Shown: positions 25,949 to 37,017, counted from the first letter of the stretch. The stretch: 64,000 nt of DNA from Candidatus Jettenia sp. AMX2 (GCA_030583665.1 CP129469.1:3339043-3403042), one strand, 5' to 3'. Notes: generated by a model not told the origin, from the sequence alone. Program-made: numbers and translations.

Positions 25949-27295
25949 TTAAAAAACAATCTGATATTGTATTCTGAATACATTTTCGTGCTTTGTCTCT
26001 ATCCCGGCATCTGTTACGAGATGACTAAAGTCTGATTGTATCTTTGAACGATGCCCACGGAAATAGTAGTTTAAACCAACGGTATATTCCCTGCGAATAT
26101 CCCTGGATCTGTCTTTGTCCGGATCAAGCAGAGAATAACGTGCAGCAAGCTCCAGTTTTTTTGGCAACACAAAGTATCCAAGCTGGGTAAAGAATCCGTC
26201 GGATTTTATAGAACCACCACCATCAGGGTCGTGTGACATAAGATAATATTCATTTTCCCACGCAATCCCTTTATATCTGAGACCAAAATCAAAGGCTCCT
26301 GCAGTGCCAGCCTTTTCGCTGGGTTTATCACGGAGCTTAGGATTAAAAACAACAGAAGCTCCCATGGTTGCCTTTAAAGTTTCGGAATAAGTAATATCGC
26401 TTTCTCCGTAATAGTCGAAACTTCCAAAAGGATTATATCTTACACTGAGCACATACATGAGTTTGTTATCGAAATTTGTATTAACATTTTCCCCTGCTCC
26501 GGTGAATATGGCAGCATGATATTCCATATGTCCATCGAAAGGCCGTCCGTAGATATCCAGACCATAATCTCTGTCCTGATCAAAAAACTCACTGGAAATT
26601 GACCTGTCCAGAAGCAAGAGCTTTGCGGATGTTGCTACTCTTTGTCTGTGAGAAGGTACCTTGAAAAACCCGATCTTTGCATTTAATTCCTTTGCTGGGG
26701 TCCAGAATACATAAAAATCCCGGAGATTAATATTTCTGGCATTATCCGCATCTAAGTCAACATAGTAATGCAAGAGTTTACCATAAATATTGCCACCGGC
26801 GTAGACTCTTGCCCGCCTGATGTTTAGTGTGCTAATGTCTTGCTCCTCGTCTTTGTCTCTGAAAGTATACCGGAATTGTAACCTGCCTCCCAGACGTAAT
26901 GAATATTTGCTATCGGTTGTGCTGATGCGAAAAGAATATTTATCATCATCAGGGGTATAGGCTGCTGTAAATGTTGGCAACCCAAGCCCCATTTTTTTCC
27001 GTGCTTCGTCTGAGGAAAGATAACTTTCCACCTCCTGTTTAACTTCTTCCTTTACGGACTGTTTGACGTCTTCCTTTAGCGACAGAGATTCAATATGCTT
27101 CTTTAGGTACTCCATCTGTTCCTGTTGTCTTTGCAAAGACCCTTCCATTTGTTTCAACTGCAGCTTTAAAACCTCGATGTCGTCTGCGGGTTGTGCAAAC
27201 ACACGGGGTGCAATGCTCTGCATAGCCAGGTTATAAAAGAGAACTGCAAACAACAAGATACACGCATACCGCAATTTGTTCATAATTCTTTCCAT
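25949..27295 (-). CDS. OprO/OprP-like phosphate-selective porin (copy 2)
   Basis: 448 residues, same plan as copy 1: signal peptide (about 1-34), coiled coil (about 41-80), barrel from SLRLGGRLQFRYTFRD to RIQYQIVF. Most barrel residues are shared with copy 1 and the nucleotide sequence is also close, so the duplication is fairly recent. A duplicated VKEEVKQ segment lengthens the coiled coil. It is first in a unit with pstS, behind the second PHO-like promoter. Confidence 0.88.
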   Translation of the reverse strand: MERIMNKLRYACILLFAVLFYNLAMQSIAPRVFAQPADDIEVLKLQLKQMEGSLQRQQEQMEYLKKHIESLSLKEDVKQSVKEEVKQEVESYLSSDEARKKMGLGLPTFTAAYTPDDDKYSFRISTTDSKYSLRLGGRLQFRYTFRDKDEEQDISTLNIRRARVYAGGNIYGKLLHYYVDLDADNARNINLRDFYVFWTPAKELNAKIGFFKVPSHRQRVATSAKLLLLDRSISSEFFDQDRDYGLDIYGRPFDGHMEYHAAIFTGAGENVNTNFDNKLMYVLSVRYNPFGSFDYYGESDITYSETLKATMGASVVFNPKLRDKPSEKAGTAGAFDFGLRYKGIAWENEYYLMSHDPDGGGSIKSDGFFTQLGYFVLPKKLELAARYSLLDPDKDRSRDIRREYTVGLNYYFRGHRSKIQSDFSHLVTDAGIETKHENVFRIQYQIVF

Positions 27296-27380
27296 CCATC
27301 CTTTCTTGTTTTCAAAATTGCACTACGGGTAGCATAATAATATTCCTGTGTACGAGGCTAAGATGCCTTTTACGTAGCGA

Positions 27381-27434
27381 ATTATAAAACCTGAATATTA
27401 GGGGAGTGTTAAGAAATTGTTAATTTTGTGTTAA
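27381..27434 (-). promoter_or_regulatory. PHO-box-like promoter of porin copy 2 and pstS
   Basis: Three TTAACA hexamers on the minus strand at 11-bp pitch (complement 27429-27434, 27418-27423, 27407-27412), 20 bases, then TATAAT (complement 27381-27386). About 50 bases are nearly identical to the promoter at 24032-24085, while flanking sequence differs, which supports selection on the site or a recent duplication. Confidence 0.75.
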
Positions 27435-27734
27435 CTTAAAAATAGTTTTATGTATGAATTTCTGCAGTGGTTTCCGGTATTTCTTATGACGGGATGGTGT
27501 TTTTTTGAACAATTATGCATGTTCTGTATGGCGTAGTAACAATAAATGATTTTCATTAGAAGGCAGGAAGGGCATGCAGTGAACGCCTGACACGAATCTT
27601 CTGAATTGCTGGAGAAATATAGGGTAAGGCTTGCGTCTTGCAATCGAAACCGGGGTGCTTTGTTTGCCTCGTTCAGTATCCATTTTTAAAGGGAGACATT
27701 GGATGTATGAAGTCTTTTTTGCTGGCTTGAAACA

Positions 27735-28025
27735 TTAATGTTCAATTTTTTTGAGTTCTTCTGCAATAATGAATGCCGGTAAAGGCAAATATCCGTCTTT
27801 CACGACGATTTGTATTCTCACATTCAGGTATATCCTGTTAAATCCTTCAGCCCAGTAAGTCATGAGGTTATTGAGGGTGTCTGAGCCGATGCTGTTCAGG
27901 TTACCGGATACACCTTTAGACCTGACGTAAGGCTTAATATCCGTTTCACCATATACGGTATGATGATTCATAGTTCCTGCCATGCTGATAAGAATTACCA
28001 GGAAGTACCAGAGTTTATTTGTCAT
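27735..28025 (-). pseudogene. pstS paralogue collapsed by an in-frame internal deletion
   Basis: An open 96-codon frame. It has a signal peptide (MTNKLWYFLVILISMAGTMN), the PstS N-terminal block VSGNLNSIGSDTLNNLMTYW up to NVRIQI, then jumps straight to VVKDGYLPLPAFIIAEELKKI, the PstS C-terminus. Relative to the intact pstS about 245 residues are missing, and with them both phosphate-binding loops. The frame and ribosome site (AGGAGAAAATATC) are intact, so a short exported peptide may still be made, but it cannot bind phosphate in the PstS way. Confidence 0.85.
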
Positions 28026-28070
28026 GATATTTTCTCCTCATACATCAAAACTATTTGACCGGCTATTTAG

Positions 28071-28100
28071 TTAAAAGATAATTTGATATTGTAAAATGTC
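28071..28100 (-). pseudogene. Tail of a third, lost OprP-like porin
   Basis: On the minus strand the sequence reads ILQYQIIF then TAA, matching the conserved C-terminus of both porins (RIQYQIIF and RIQYQIVF), with nucleotide similarity to the ends of both genes. The rest of this porin is gone. It sits where a porin would stand if the porin/pstS unit had existed three times. Confidence 0.5.
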
Positions 28101-28138
28101 CATTTCTTTGGCATCAGAAAAATCTCCTCCTTTTATCG

Positions 28139-29590
28139 TTATTTAAATGCATTTATCGATACTTCAATATAGAAAAAGTGTGAATTTTCAGACCGGCCGG
28201 TGTTGCGCGTGAACTCCCCAGGTTTGAAATAGGCATAGCCGGTGCTGGTATCGATACAGGATGTAAGTTTATATCTTATGCGGATGTTATATTCCTGTCC
28301 GATGAAATTACCGCTTTTGCCGGATCGGTCACGGAGGTTTGCAGCATTCCAACGGTCAGTATCACTGGCGAGCCAATAGATGGCATAGGCTGTATCGATT
28401 CTCAGTTTTTTGGCCGGACTGAACTCAAAGATTAATTTGGGGTTGCTGATGTTTTCCATTTGAAAATAATCATTACTTGACCAGGGCCGTGCGAAGCCGA
28501 ACAACCTTTCGAATCGTTGGTTTTTGTTATCGGTGGGATCCCGGTCGCCGCTAGCATAACCATAGAATAAGGCGAGGCGAGGTAGCCACAGGTGGTCAAA
28601 GGTATAGCCCACTTCGCTGGTGGAGGCGAATGCGCTGTGTTGTTCCGTCCCGTGACGGCCAAATTGATAAATTACCTGGAGGTCGTAGTCGAAACCGGTG
28701 TTACCGACAATGCCGTAACCGCGCAGACCGGCCGTATGGATGTCGCGGTCGATGTTACTCCGCCCACCGTCTTGCCTGAGTCCTAGATAATAGGGTTGGA
28801 GTGTCACGATGTGTGACCATCGACGCCAGTTTCCAATCGTGCCGTAAAACCATTGTTCTTCGATAGGCCGGTCCAGGTCGTACTTAAGTCTTTCAAGTGG
28901 TTGCACAGCGAGCATGTTCAGCTGCCAGTCGTTTATCTGTTGGCCAAAGGTGGCCCGAAAACCCTGGAAGGTATTCGTAGTATTGCGCCATTCGTTACGG
29001 GCAATCAGGCGACGATCCATAAATTCAAATGCCATGCGGCCGGCCTTGATGCTAAGCGGGCGTTCAGCACCCAGTCCTTCCTTGAAATAGAGTTCGACAA
29101 ATGCCTGAATGGGTTCGAATTCATTAACGTCACGGATATCCCGGTTGAACTGGCTGTTGTAGCGTCGCGCGTCTTCAAGCTCGATAGTAAATCGGAAAGG
29201 ATCCCATATTTCCCTGAGTGCCAGGAATGCACGGGTACGCAGCAGGACAGGTTCGTCAACGGTATTGATATTCCTCCGGAAATCGTTGTTGCGATACTCA
29301 TACCGTAAACGGTAGTCCAGGCCGACATCGAGCCAGTAGATGTCCCTGAAGATATCGATACCGGTTAGATTCAAAGTACGGACGTAACGTGGTGGCTCGG
29401 TCTCGGTCCGTGTACCGTAGCTGCGTCTTTCCACAAAATAATTACGGGTTTCCGGGGCTGCTTCATTTACTGTTATTTTTGTAAGCTGCTCAATATTTTG
29501 AGCAAATGTCCCGTACCGCGGATACCTTGTGTTAAAAAAAAATACCAATAGCAATATTACGGAATATTTGTACCGTATAATATTTACCAT
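28139..29590 (-). CDS. Alginate-export-family outer-membrane barrel
   Basis: 483 residues from the chosen ATG. This start is set by AAAGGAG 4 bases ahead and gives a signal peptide (MVNIIRYKYSVILLLVFFFN); an ATG 63 bases further upstream has no ribosome site. The barrel has strand-rich repeats with GLDYRLRYEYR, IQAFVELYFKEG, IKAGRMAFEFMDRRLIARNEW and a terminal FFYIEVSINAF. This is the AlgE/alginate export pattern, which in non-alginate producers marks general outer-membrane channels. It stands upstream of the phosphate island but has no TTAACA boxes, so phosphate control is not shown. Confidence 0.82.
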   Translation of the reverse strand: MVNIIRYKYSVILLLVFFFNTRYPRYGTFAQNIEQLTKITVNEAAPETRNYFVERRSYGTRTETEPPRYVRTLNLTGIDIFRDIYWLDVGLDYRLRYEYRNNDFRRNINTVDEPVLLRTRAFLALREIWDPFRFTIELEDARRYNSQFNRDIRDVNEFEPIQAFVELYFKEGLGAERPLSIKAGRMAFEFMDRRLIARNEWRNTTNTFQGFRATFGQQINDWQLNMLAVQPLERLKYDLDRPIEEQWFYGTIGNWRRWSHIVTLQPYYLGLRQDGGRSNIDRDIHTAGLRGYGIVGNTGFDYDLQVIYQFGRHGTEQHSAFASTSEVGYTFDHLWLPRLALFYGYASGDRDPTDNKNQRFERLFGFARPWSSNDYFQMENISNPKLIFEFSPAKKLRIDTAYAIYWLASDTDRWNAANLRDRSGKSGNFIGQEYNIRIRYKLTSCIDTSTGYAYFKPGEFTRNTGRSENSHFFYIEVSINAFK

Positions 29591-29653
29591 AACTCTCCTT
29601 TGTTCTGAAAACCAGTAACATCGCAGTGAACCACAAAGATACTGACCTACCAT

Positions 29654-30389
29654 CTTACTGTAATTCAGTTAGTATAAAATCTATAGAAAAGTAGAATATT
29701 GTACCGTTAATTGAATAAATAAAAATATGGATTACTAATAAGGATATATGTAATATATTGACAATATTAATGATATAGTTTATAAACTAATTTAGTCTAG
29801 AAGAAAATACGTAGCATATAAACTCTATATAAATAGTAGAAAATATAGTGGTTTATCTTTTTTGTCAAGTCTTTTTTGGTGGTTTGTATCCTGTGCAAAT
29901 TTCTTAAAAAGGTATATTAAGGTTTTATCAACAGTATGTCATATGTGACATAGCGATATTAAATAATATATACGGAATCGGTATCAAAAATCAGATTTTT
30001 GATGGACAAGCAATAATAAACATCCTTGAATTGATAGGTATTTGATGCTATAAAAAAACTTGGAGAACTTCTATACATATAGTGACTTAAATAATGCCGC
30101 ATAATTCCCGTAAGGTATTGTTCGGTTTTCATAATGTCAAAGATCTCAGGCATTATTTATGTTGTTATGTATACTAAAGCGCGACATAGAATTTTAGTAA
30201 TCTTTTATTTATTTTGAAAATAACTGTTTGGGTGGAATGACTATGGGTTTGCAAAAATTCAAAACTACATTATTTGGATGTTGTAATTTGGTGCTTGTTT
30301 CGTTTTTTCTTAAATTATAGGCAATAAAAATGTACGCGATTTATCCAACAAAGCCGTTTTTAATAGCTTCAATATAGAGGGGGTATGCT
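29654..30389. other. A+T-rich gap, no gene seen
   Basis: About 735 bases, very rich in A and T. No convincing frame is present on either strand. A TGTCA-N4-TGACA inverted pair near 29936-29949 resembles a regulator half-site pair, but it is far from both flanking genes. Confidence 0.5.
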
Positions 30390-30449
30390 ATGAAAATTAG
30401 TACACGAAACGTTATAAAAGGTATTAAAAAATCCATTTATGGGAAATGA
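30390..30449 (+). pseudogene. Molbindin-like N-terminal stub or leader peptide
   Basis: GAGGGGG followed by ATG opens a 19-codon frame, MKISTRNVIKGIKKSIYGK, which resembles the start of molbindin/TOBE proteins (MKISARN-x-LKG). It stops inside the MFS gene, overlapping its ATG by 11 bp. Either a truncated molybdate-binding gene or a leader that couples translation into the MFS gene, which lacks its own ribosome site. Confidence 0.4.
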
Positions 30450-31638
30450 AGTATGGATTCGTGTGAGGAATTGGCTTGGCCTGGAGCGGAATATCCTTGT
30501 TATGCTCAGCGCCCTTCTTATTTTGGGCATGGGTGAAGAACTCTGGATACGGTTTGTTCCCAAGTATCTGGAATATCTGGGTGCCAGCGTCTGGGTTATC
30601 GCTGTTTATGGTACGTTGAAAAGGTTTCTGGACGCTGTTTATCAGTATCCTGGTGGCTGGCTGGCAGACAGGCTGGGACGGCGCGCTTCATTAATATTCT
30701 TTATCATACTGGCCATTATCGGCTACTTGCTCTATCTTCTTGGGCCTGGCTGGAAGTGGGTCATGATCGGTACCTTTTTTGTGATGGCCTGGAGCAGTTT
30801 AACCTTGCCGGCAATATTTAGCATTATTGGCGATAGTTTGCCCAGGACACACCGCTCAATTGGTTTCGGTGTTCAGTCTATCTTGAAACGGGTACCGGTT
30901 GTACTTGGCCCTTTTCTTGGCGGTTTCATTATTGCATCGGCCGGTATGGCCAGTGGAATGAAACTTGGTTTTGGTATTACGATCATTCTGGCCCTGATAG
31001 CTGTTTTTATTGTACTTTATTATTACAGGGAAAGCGTACCTCTGTTTCAAAGTAATACGAATTTTGTCAATATCTGGCGTAATATGGATACGCGCTTCAA
31101 ATGGCTGCTGGTAGCCGACTGTCTGGCGCGGTGGGCAGGGGGAATGCCCGAGGTCTTTGTTGTTCTTTATATTGTCAATATTCGTGGATTGGACATTTTC
31201 CATTTTGGATGGCTTACGAGTATTCAGATGTTAACGGCGATTCTGATTTATATTCCTATAGCCAAACTCTCAGACCGGATGAATCGTAAACCGTTTGTTT
31301 TAATAACCTTTGCCTTTTTTGCCCTCTTTCCGCTGGTATTGGTAAACGCAACCAGTTTCTTTTGGGTGGTACTGGCTTTTGTGATTGCCGGTCTGAGGGA
31401 GGTTGGAGAGCCTGCCCGGAAGGCCCTTATTGTCGATCTGGCACACGAAGCGGCACGAGGCCGTACGGTTGGGATGTATTACCTCATCCGCGGTCTTGCC
31501 GTCTTTCCCGCCTCACTGGCAGGCGGCTGGCTTTGGACCATCGACAATCAACTCCCTTTTTATAGTGCGGCTCTTGTGGGAACGGCTGGTTTTCTGGTTT
31601 ATATGGTATGGGGTCCTTCCGGTAAAATTACCTGCTGA
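30439..31638 (+). CDS. MFS transporter
   Basis: 399 residues with about twelve membrane helices. The loop after helix 2 has GGWLADRLGRRAS, the MFS motif A, and the middle loop repeats it weakly (AKLSDRMNRKPF). Charged residues in GLREVGEPARKALIVDL match the drug/sugar-efflux-like MFS_1 group. Substrate unknown. The start lacks a ribosome site of its own and overlaps the 19-codon frame before it, so coupling is likely. An exported LamG-like protein and a binding protein follow on the same strand. Confidence 0.85.
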   Translation: MGNEVWIRVRNWLGLERNILVMLSALLILGMGEELWIRFVPKYLEYLGASVWVIAVYGTLKRFLDAVYQYPGGWLADRLGRRASLIFFIILAIIGYLLYLLGPGWKWVMIGTFFVMAWSSLTLPAIFSIIGDSLPRTHRSIGFGVQSILKRVPVVLGPFLGGFIIASAGMASGMKLGFGITIILALIAVFIVLYYYRESVPLFQSNTNFVNIWRNMDTRFKWLLVADCLARWAGGMPEVFVVLYIVNIRGLDIFHFGWLTSIQMLTAILIYIPIAKLSDRMNRKPFVLITFAFFALFPLVLVNATSFFWVVLAFVIAGLREVGEPARKALIVDLAHEAARGRTVGMYYLIRGLAVFPASLAGGWLWTIDNQLPFYSAALVGTAGFLVYMVWGPSGKITC

Positions 31639-31914
31639 ACAAAGGCGTTGACAGATTTCTTGTTTATCGTTACAGATGTACCGTGGTGTAACAATGATAG
31701 TATTAAACACTTTTCTTATAGAAAAAATGAAATGCCACCGCATTGCTTATTTTGTTATTATAGTACCTGATGACCGGTTTTTTTTGAAATTTTCCGTGCC
31801 AGAGGATTTTGATCTTATAAAATAAAAAAATTTATTTGTAATTATGAGCGGTTTTTTCTTATTCTATGCAGAATACTGAATTCTCTATATTTATAAATTT
31901 TTTGAAGGTAAATT

Positions 31915-32613
31915 ATGGTTATGATCAAATCAGGTATTATCTCTTTCATTTTTTTATTGGGTATATTGGTATTTTCTGTTTATACGTATGCACAGCAGGG
32001 GCAGAAGGTGACTGTTTCTGAAATCATTGGGGAACGAAGGGAATATTATTTTGATGATAATATCGTTGGTGAATTACCGTTCGGTTTTCAAAGTACGCTG
32101 ACCGGCAAAGGCAAGGCAGGACACTGGATTGTTAAGAAGACAGAGAAATCTCCTTCAGCCGATAACGTTGTTGCACAGGTCAAGCATGATAGTACCGATT
32201 ATCGTTTCCCGCTTCTTATAGCAGAGGGTGTGTCTTACAAAGATTGTATGGTGTATGCATGGTTCCGGGCAGAAGACGGTAAGATAGACCAGGCTGGCGG
32301 GCTGGTATTCCGGTATAAGGACAACAATAACTACTATGTGCTGAGGGCTAATGTCCTGGAAAATAACGTGAGGGTATATAAAGTTGTAAATGGGAAACGA
32401 ACACAAATCGGCGGCAAGGATACGAAGGTTAACCCAAAGGAATGGCATTTACTGAAGGTTATTTGCAAGGGAGATAAAATACAGTGTTTTTTTAATAATA
32501 CAAAGGTAATTGAGGTTTCGGACAATACCTTCGATAGCGGAGGCGTTGGATTATGGACAAAATCTGATTCCTATACCTATTTTGATGATTTGATAATGCA
32601 GGAATTGAAATAA
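31915..32613 (+). CDS. Exported LamG/concanavalin-like protein
   Basis: 232 residues. Signal peptide (about 1-27, ending VYTYAQQ), then a single beta-jelly-roll domain with YYFDDNIVGELPFGFQ, AQVKHDSTDYRFPLLIAE, AGGLVFRYKDNNNYYVLRAN, WHLLKVICKGDKIQCFFN and GGVGLWTKSDSYTYFDDL. This is the pattern of LamG / 3-keto-disaccharide-hydrolase-like (DUF1080) domains found in planctomycete secretomes. No catalytic residues can be named. It probably binds a carbohydrate. It is followed 29 bp later by the binding protein gene. Confidence 0.7.
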   Translation: MVMIKSGIISFIFLLGILVFSVYTYAQQGQKVTVSEIIGERREYYFDDNIVGELPFGFQSTLTGKGKAGHWIVKKTEKSPSADNVVAQVKHDSTDYRFPLLIAEGVSYKDCMVYAWFRAEDGKIDQAGGLVFRYKDNNNYYVLRANVLENNVRVYKVVNGKRTQIGGKDTKVNPKEWHLLKVICKGDKIQCFFNNTKVIEVSDNTFDSGGVGLWTKSDSYTYFDDLIMQELK

Positions 32614-32642
32614 ATCGGTATTAAACGAAAGGATGGTGGGTT

Positions 32643-33647
32643 ATGAGGTTTATTATGATGGCAATAATTGTTCCCTTCCTTTTCATGGAGGTATGTTTTG
32701 CGAAGCAAGTGATTGTTTATACCTCGGTGGATAGAGAGTTCTCTGAACCGGTACTTAAACAATTTGAGGAAGGTACCGGGATAAAGGTACGGGCAGTTTA
32801 TGACACGGAAGAGACAAAGGGTACAGGCCTGGTTAACAGGCTGATTGCGGAAAAGGATAAGCCCCGGGCCGATGTTTTCTGGTGTGGCGATCCGATACGG
32901 CCTGCTTTACTTGAGACAAAAGGCATAACAGAGCCGTATGTCTCAGGTGCCGCTGCTGATATTCCGGAAAAATACAAGTGTAAGGAGGGAAATTGGACAG
33001 GATTTTCTGCCCGTGTCCGGGTCATTCTTTATAATACAAACCTGGTAAATCTTGATGAAAGGCCTTTATCCCTGTTTGACCTTGCGAAACCAAAATGGAA
33101 AGATCAGGTGGCGATTGCAAACCCGCTCTTTGGCTCCACCGCAGCGCACATGGCTGTCCTGTTTGACACATTAGGCGATGAGGATGCTGTGAAGTTTCTC
33201 TTTGATTTAAAAACAAACAGGGTAAGGATTGTTTCATCAAATAGTGAGGTAAGAAGGCTTGTTGTAGACGGAGAGGTTATGGTAGGCATTACTGATACCG
33301 ATGAGGCTGAGATGGCTATTCAGGAAAGAAACCCGGTAAAAAAGGTATTTCCGGATCAGGGGGATAAAGATATAGGCACCTTCATTATGCCAAACGTGGT
33401 TTGCCTTATCAAGGGCGGTCCGCATCCGGATAGCGGGAAAAAATTGATTGATTATCTCCTGAGTAAGGAGGTTGAGAGACAGCTGGCATTTGCATCCTGT
33501 TACCAGATACCGCTCAGGCATGATGTCAGAAGGCCTGCTGATGTTTATATGATTGATGCAATAAAAGGTATGGATGTCGATTACCATAAAGCGGCGAAGA
33601 AGATGGAGGAGATCGAAGAGTTTCTCAAGGATTGGGCAGGAGGATAA
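32643..33647 (+). CDS. Iron-type ABC transporter substrate-binding protein
   Basis: 334 residues with a signal peptide (about 1-20, ending EVCFA). The N-terminus VIVYTSVDREFSEPVLKQFE and the following RLIAEKDKPRADVFWCGD match family 1 solute-binding proteins of the FutA/SfuA ferric-ion group. No permease or ATPase gene is adjacent, so it is an orphan here. Ferric iron is a likely ligand, but anions or other metals are possible. AAAGGATGGTGGG stands just before the ATG. Confidence 0.8.
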   Translation: MRFIMMAIIVPFLFMEVCFAKQVIVYTSVDREFSEPVLKQFEEGTGIKVRAVYDTEETKGTGLVNRLIAEKDKPRADVFWCGDPIRPALLETKGITEPYVSGAAADIPEKYKCKEGNWTGFSARVRVILYNTNLVNLDERPLSLFDLAKPKWKDQVAIANPLFGSTAAHMAVLFDTLGDEDAVKFLFDLKTNRVRIVSSNSEVRRLVVDGEVMVGITDTDEAEMAIQERNPVKKVFPDQGDKDIGTFIMPNVVCLIKGGPHPDSGKKLIDYLLSKEVERQLAFASCYQIPLRHDVRRPADVYMIDAIKGMDVDYHKAAKKMEEIEEFLKDWAGG

Positions 33648-33911
33648 ACTCTTTCTTCTCTGACAAACCAGTGCGCAAGAAAATAATGTGTAAGTAACAC
33701 GTTAATTTTGAAAAAATAATTCACATGACTTCGTTAGGTAGTTACAGAGCAATAGAATCGGAAGTTACGTAATGTTAAGCTCCGGAAGGGCGGCATATAA
33801 ATATATTGTATAGGAATTTTCATTTTAATGAAGCGGGTTTGCGGGGAGGTGTAGTTATAAGGTTGGTGATGGTAATATGATACGATAGTGTTTGTCCCAG
33901 TTCGTGATCAG

Positions 33912-33944
33912 AACACTGTCAGGGTTGAGAACCCTGACAGTGTT
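33912..33944. repeat. Perfect 15-bp hairpin
   Basis: AACACTGTCAGGGTT, 3-base loop GAG, and its exact complement. It is followed by TAATTT only, so a terminator is doubtful. It lies 265 bp after the binding-protein gene; nothing else is seen in 33648-34000. Confidence 0.6.
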
Positions 33945-34006
33945 AATTTCCATTCAACCCTGCGTGTGGCTAAAAACAAAGTCGCCGAAAACCTAATTTA
34001 ATGTTA

Positions 34007-34162
34007 AGGAATTTCAAACTGTTAGTTCCTCCCCCCTGTCTGCGTGCGGTGACGCACAGGCAGGGAGGTTAGGTGGGGGTGAAAGGAACAATCTGTGATC
34101 ACCCTCCCTTAATCCCTCCCGTCAAGGGAGGGAAAATGTTTTTTAGTCGCCGAAGGCCTAAT
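34007..34162. repeat. Interspersed repeat, about 150 bp
   Basis: Near-identical to 63613-63752: GGAATTTCAAACTGTTAG, GGAGGTTAGGTGGGGGTGAA, CTCCCTTAATCCCTCCCG, and a tail GTCGCCGAAGGCCTAATT. A degenerate third copy is at 24497-24645, and a piece of the tail also occurs at 33979-34000. Confidence 0.75.
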
Positions 34163-34181
34163 TGATGGGTAAATATGAGGT

Positions 34182-34368
34182 AACCCCGAAGGGGTGAGAT
34201 GGTTATAGCCAATACATAACCATAGATTAACAACCCCGAAGGGGTGGCATAAAACAATGATAATTCTGAAGAAATAGTATGAAGAATCTGTATTCTCTGT
34301 CACCCCTTCGGGGTTTAAGCTATGTTTTGTATCTTTTACGATAATCATGACATCCCTTCGGGATTAAA
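34182..34368. repeat. Cluster of four CCCCGAAGGGG palindromes
   Basis: Palindrome centres at about 34189, 34239, 34309 and 34357, in the order plus, plus, minus, minus. The first two carry GGTTATAGCC and CATAAAA words also found at 12453-12510; the last two read in complement. No gene is present between the binding protein and kdsB. Confidence 0.7.
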
Positions 34369-34487
34369 AAAGTGGCAACTTATCAAATCCCACCCTAACT
34401 TGAGAAAAAAATATTTGAATTTAAGAAATTTGGCTAATAGAATAAAAATTTATTTTTAATTTTCGTGTGTAGTTACTACGTATTCAT

Positions 34488-35235
34488 GTGAAAGTAGTCG
34501 TCATTATTCCCGCAAGATATGCATCAACCAGACTTCCAGGAAAGCTCATCCTGCCAGAAGCCAAGACCGTTACCGGCAGATATATTATCGAACACGTTTA
34601 TCAGAATGTAAGACATGCAAAAAGGATAGACGGTGTTATTGTTGCTACCGATAGCCGGGAGATATACGATATTGTTAAGGCATTTGGGGGAGACGTGGAG
34701 ATGACATCCCTTGCTCATACCTCCGGTACCGACCGGATTGCAGAAGTGGCGGTCCGTACAGATGCGGATATCATCATAAATGTACAGGGGGATGAACCTG
34801 AGATAAAGGCTGCCATGGCAGACAAGGTTTTGGAAACCCTGGTGAAGGACGAGAGGGCTGTTATGTCAACCCTGGCAAATAAAATAACATCTGCCGCAGA
34901 GCTGTCTGATCCAAATGTCGTGAAGGTTGTACTGGATAAGGATGGATATGCGATGTATTTTTCACGGTCGCAGATTCCTTATGTCCGTGACAGTCAAGAC
35001 CCGGTGAGTGAATCAGGTATTACATTCCTCAGGCATTTGGGTATTTATGCCTACAGGAGGGAGTTTTTATTAGCATATCCGGGGTTACCGGCTTCACCAA
35101 TGGAGCATGCCGAGAAGCTGGAGCAACTCAGGGCACTCTTTCACGGATATAAAATAAAGGTTGCATTTACAGAGGATACGTCCCGTGGTATTGATACCAA
35201 AGAAGATTTTATAGCGTTTATGGAAAGATATAATC

Positions 35236-35243
<8 letters not shown>
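34488..35243 (+). CDS. kdsB: 3-deoxy-manno-octulosonate cytidylyltransferase
   Basis: 251 residues, the normal KdsB length. It starts [19 protein letters not shown], the nucleotide-binding loop, with [17 protein letters not shown] and the FSRSQIPY block. KdsB makes CMP-Kdo for lipopolysaccharide inner core, which indicates a Gram-negative envelope. Its last 8 bases overlap pyrG, and the CTP made by PyrG is its co-substrate, so the pairing is functional. Confidence 0.97.
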
Positions 35244-36831
<1,588 letters not shown>

Positions 36832-36889
36832 ATGAATCAGCAGGGTACGATTTGCAGTGTTGCGTTTCAGGAAAATATCTGCTGAGAAA

Positions 36890-36990
36890 CATGTCATTGC
36901 GGTGAGCACATTCTTTTTTACCCGGTGACAAAGCAATTTGTTGTTACCAAAAGACGTAAGATTGCTTCGCTATCGCCCGCAATGACGATA
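36890..36990. repeat. CATTGCGG/AAGCAATT interspersed repeat
   Basis: Contains TCATTGCGGTGAGCACA, GACAAAGCAATT, AGATTGCTTCGCTATCG and GCAATGACG, related to the composite repeats elsewhere in the window. Confidence 0.5.
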
Positions 36991-37017
36991 ACGCGGTAAG
37001 CACCTCATCAATTATTG

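Noticed and set aside
29591-29653. Upstream ATG for the alginate-export barrel
   Set aside because: No ribosome site, and the signal peptide fits the inner ATG with AAAGGAG.
29936-29949. CRP/FNR-like site TGTCA-N4-TGACA
   Set aside because: Wrong spacing for CRP, poor match to FNR, and about 450 bp from the nearest start on that side.
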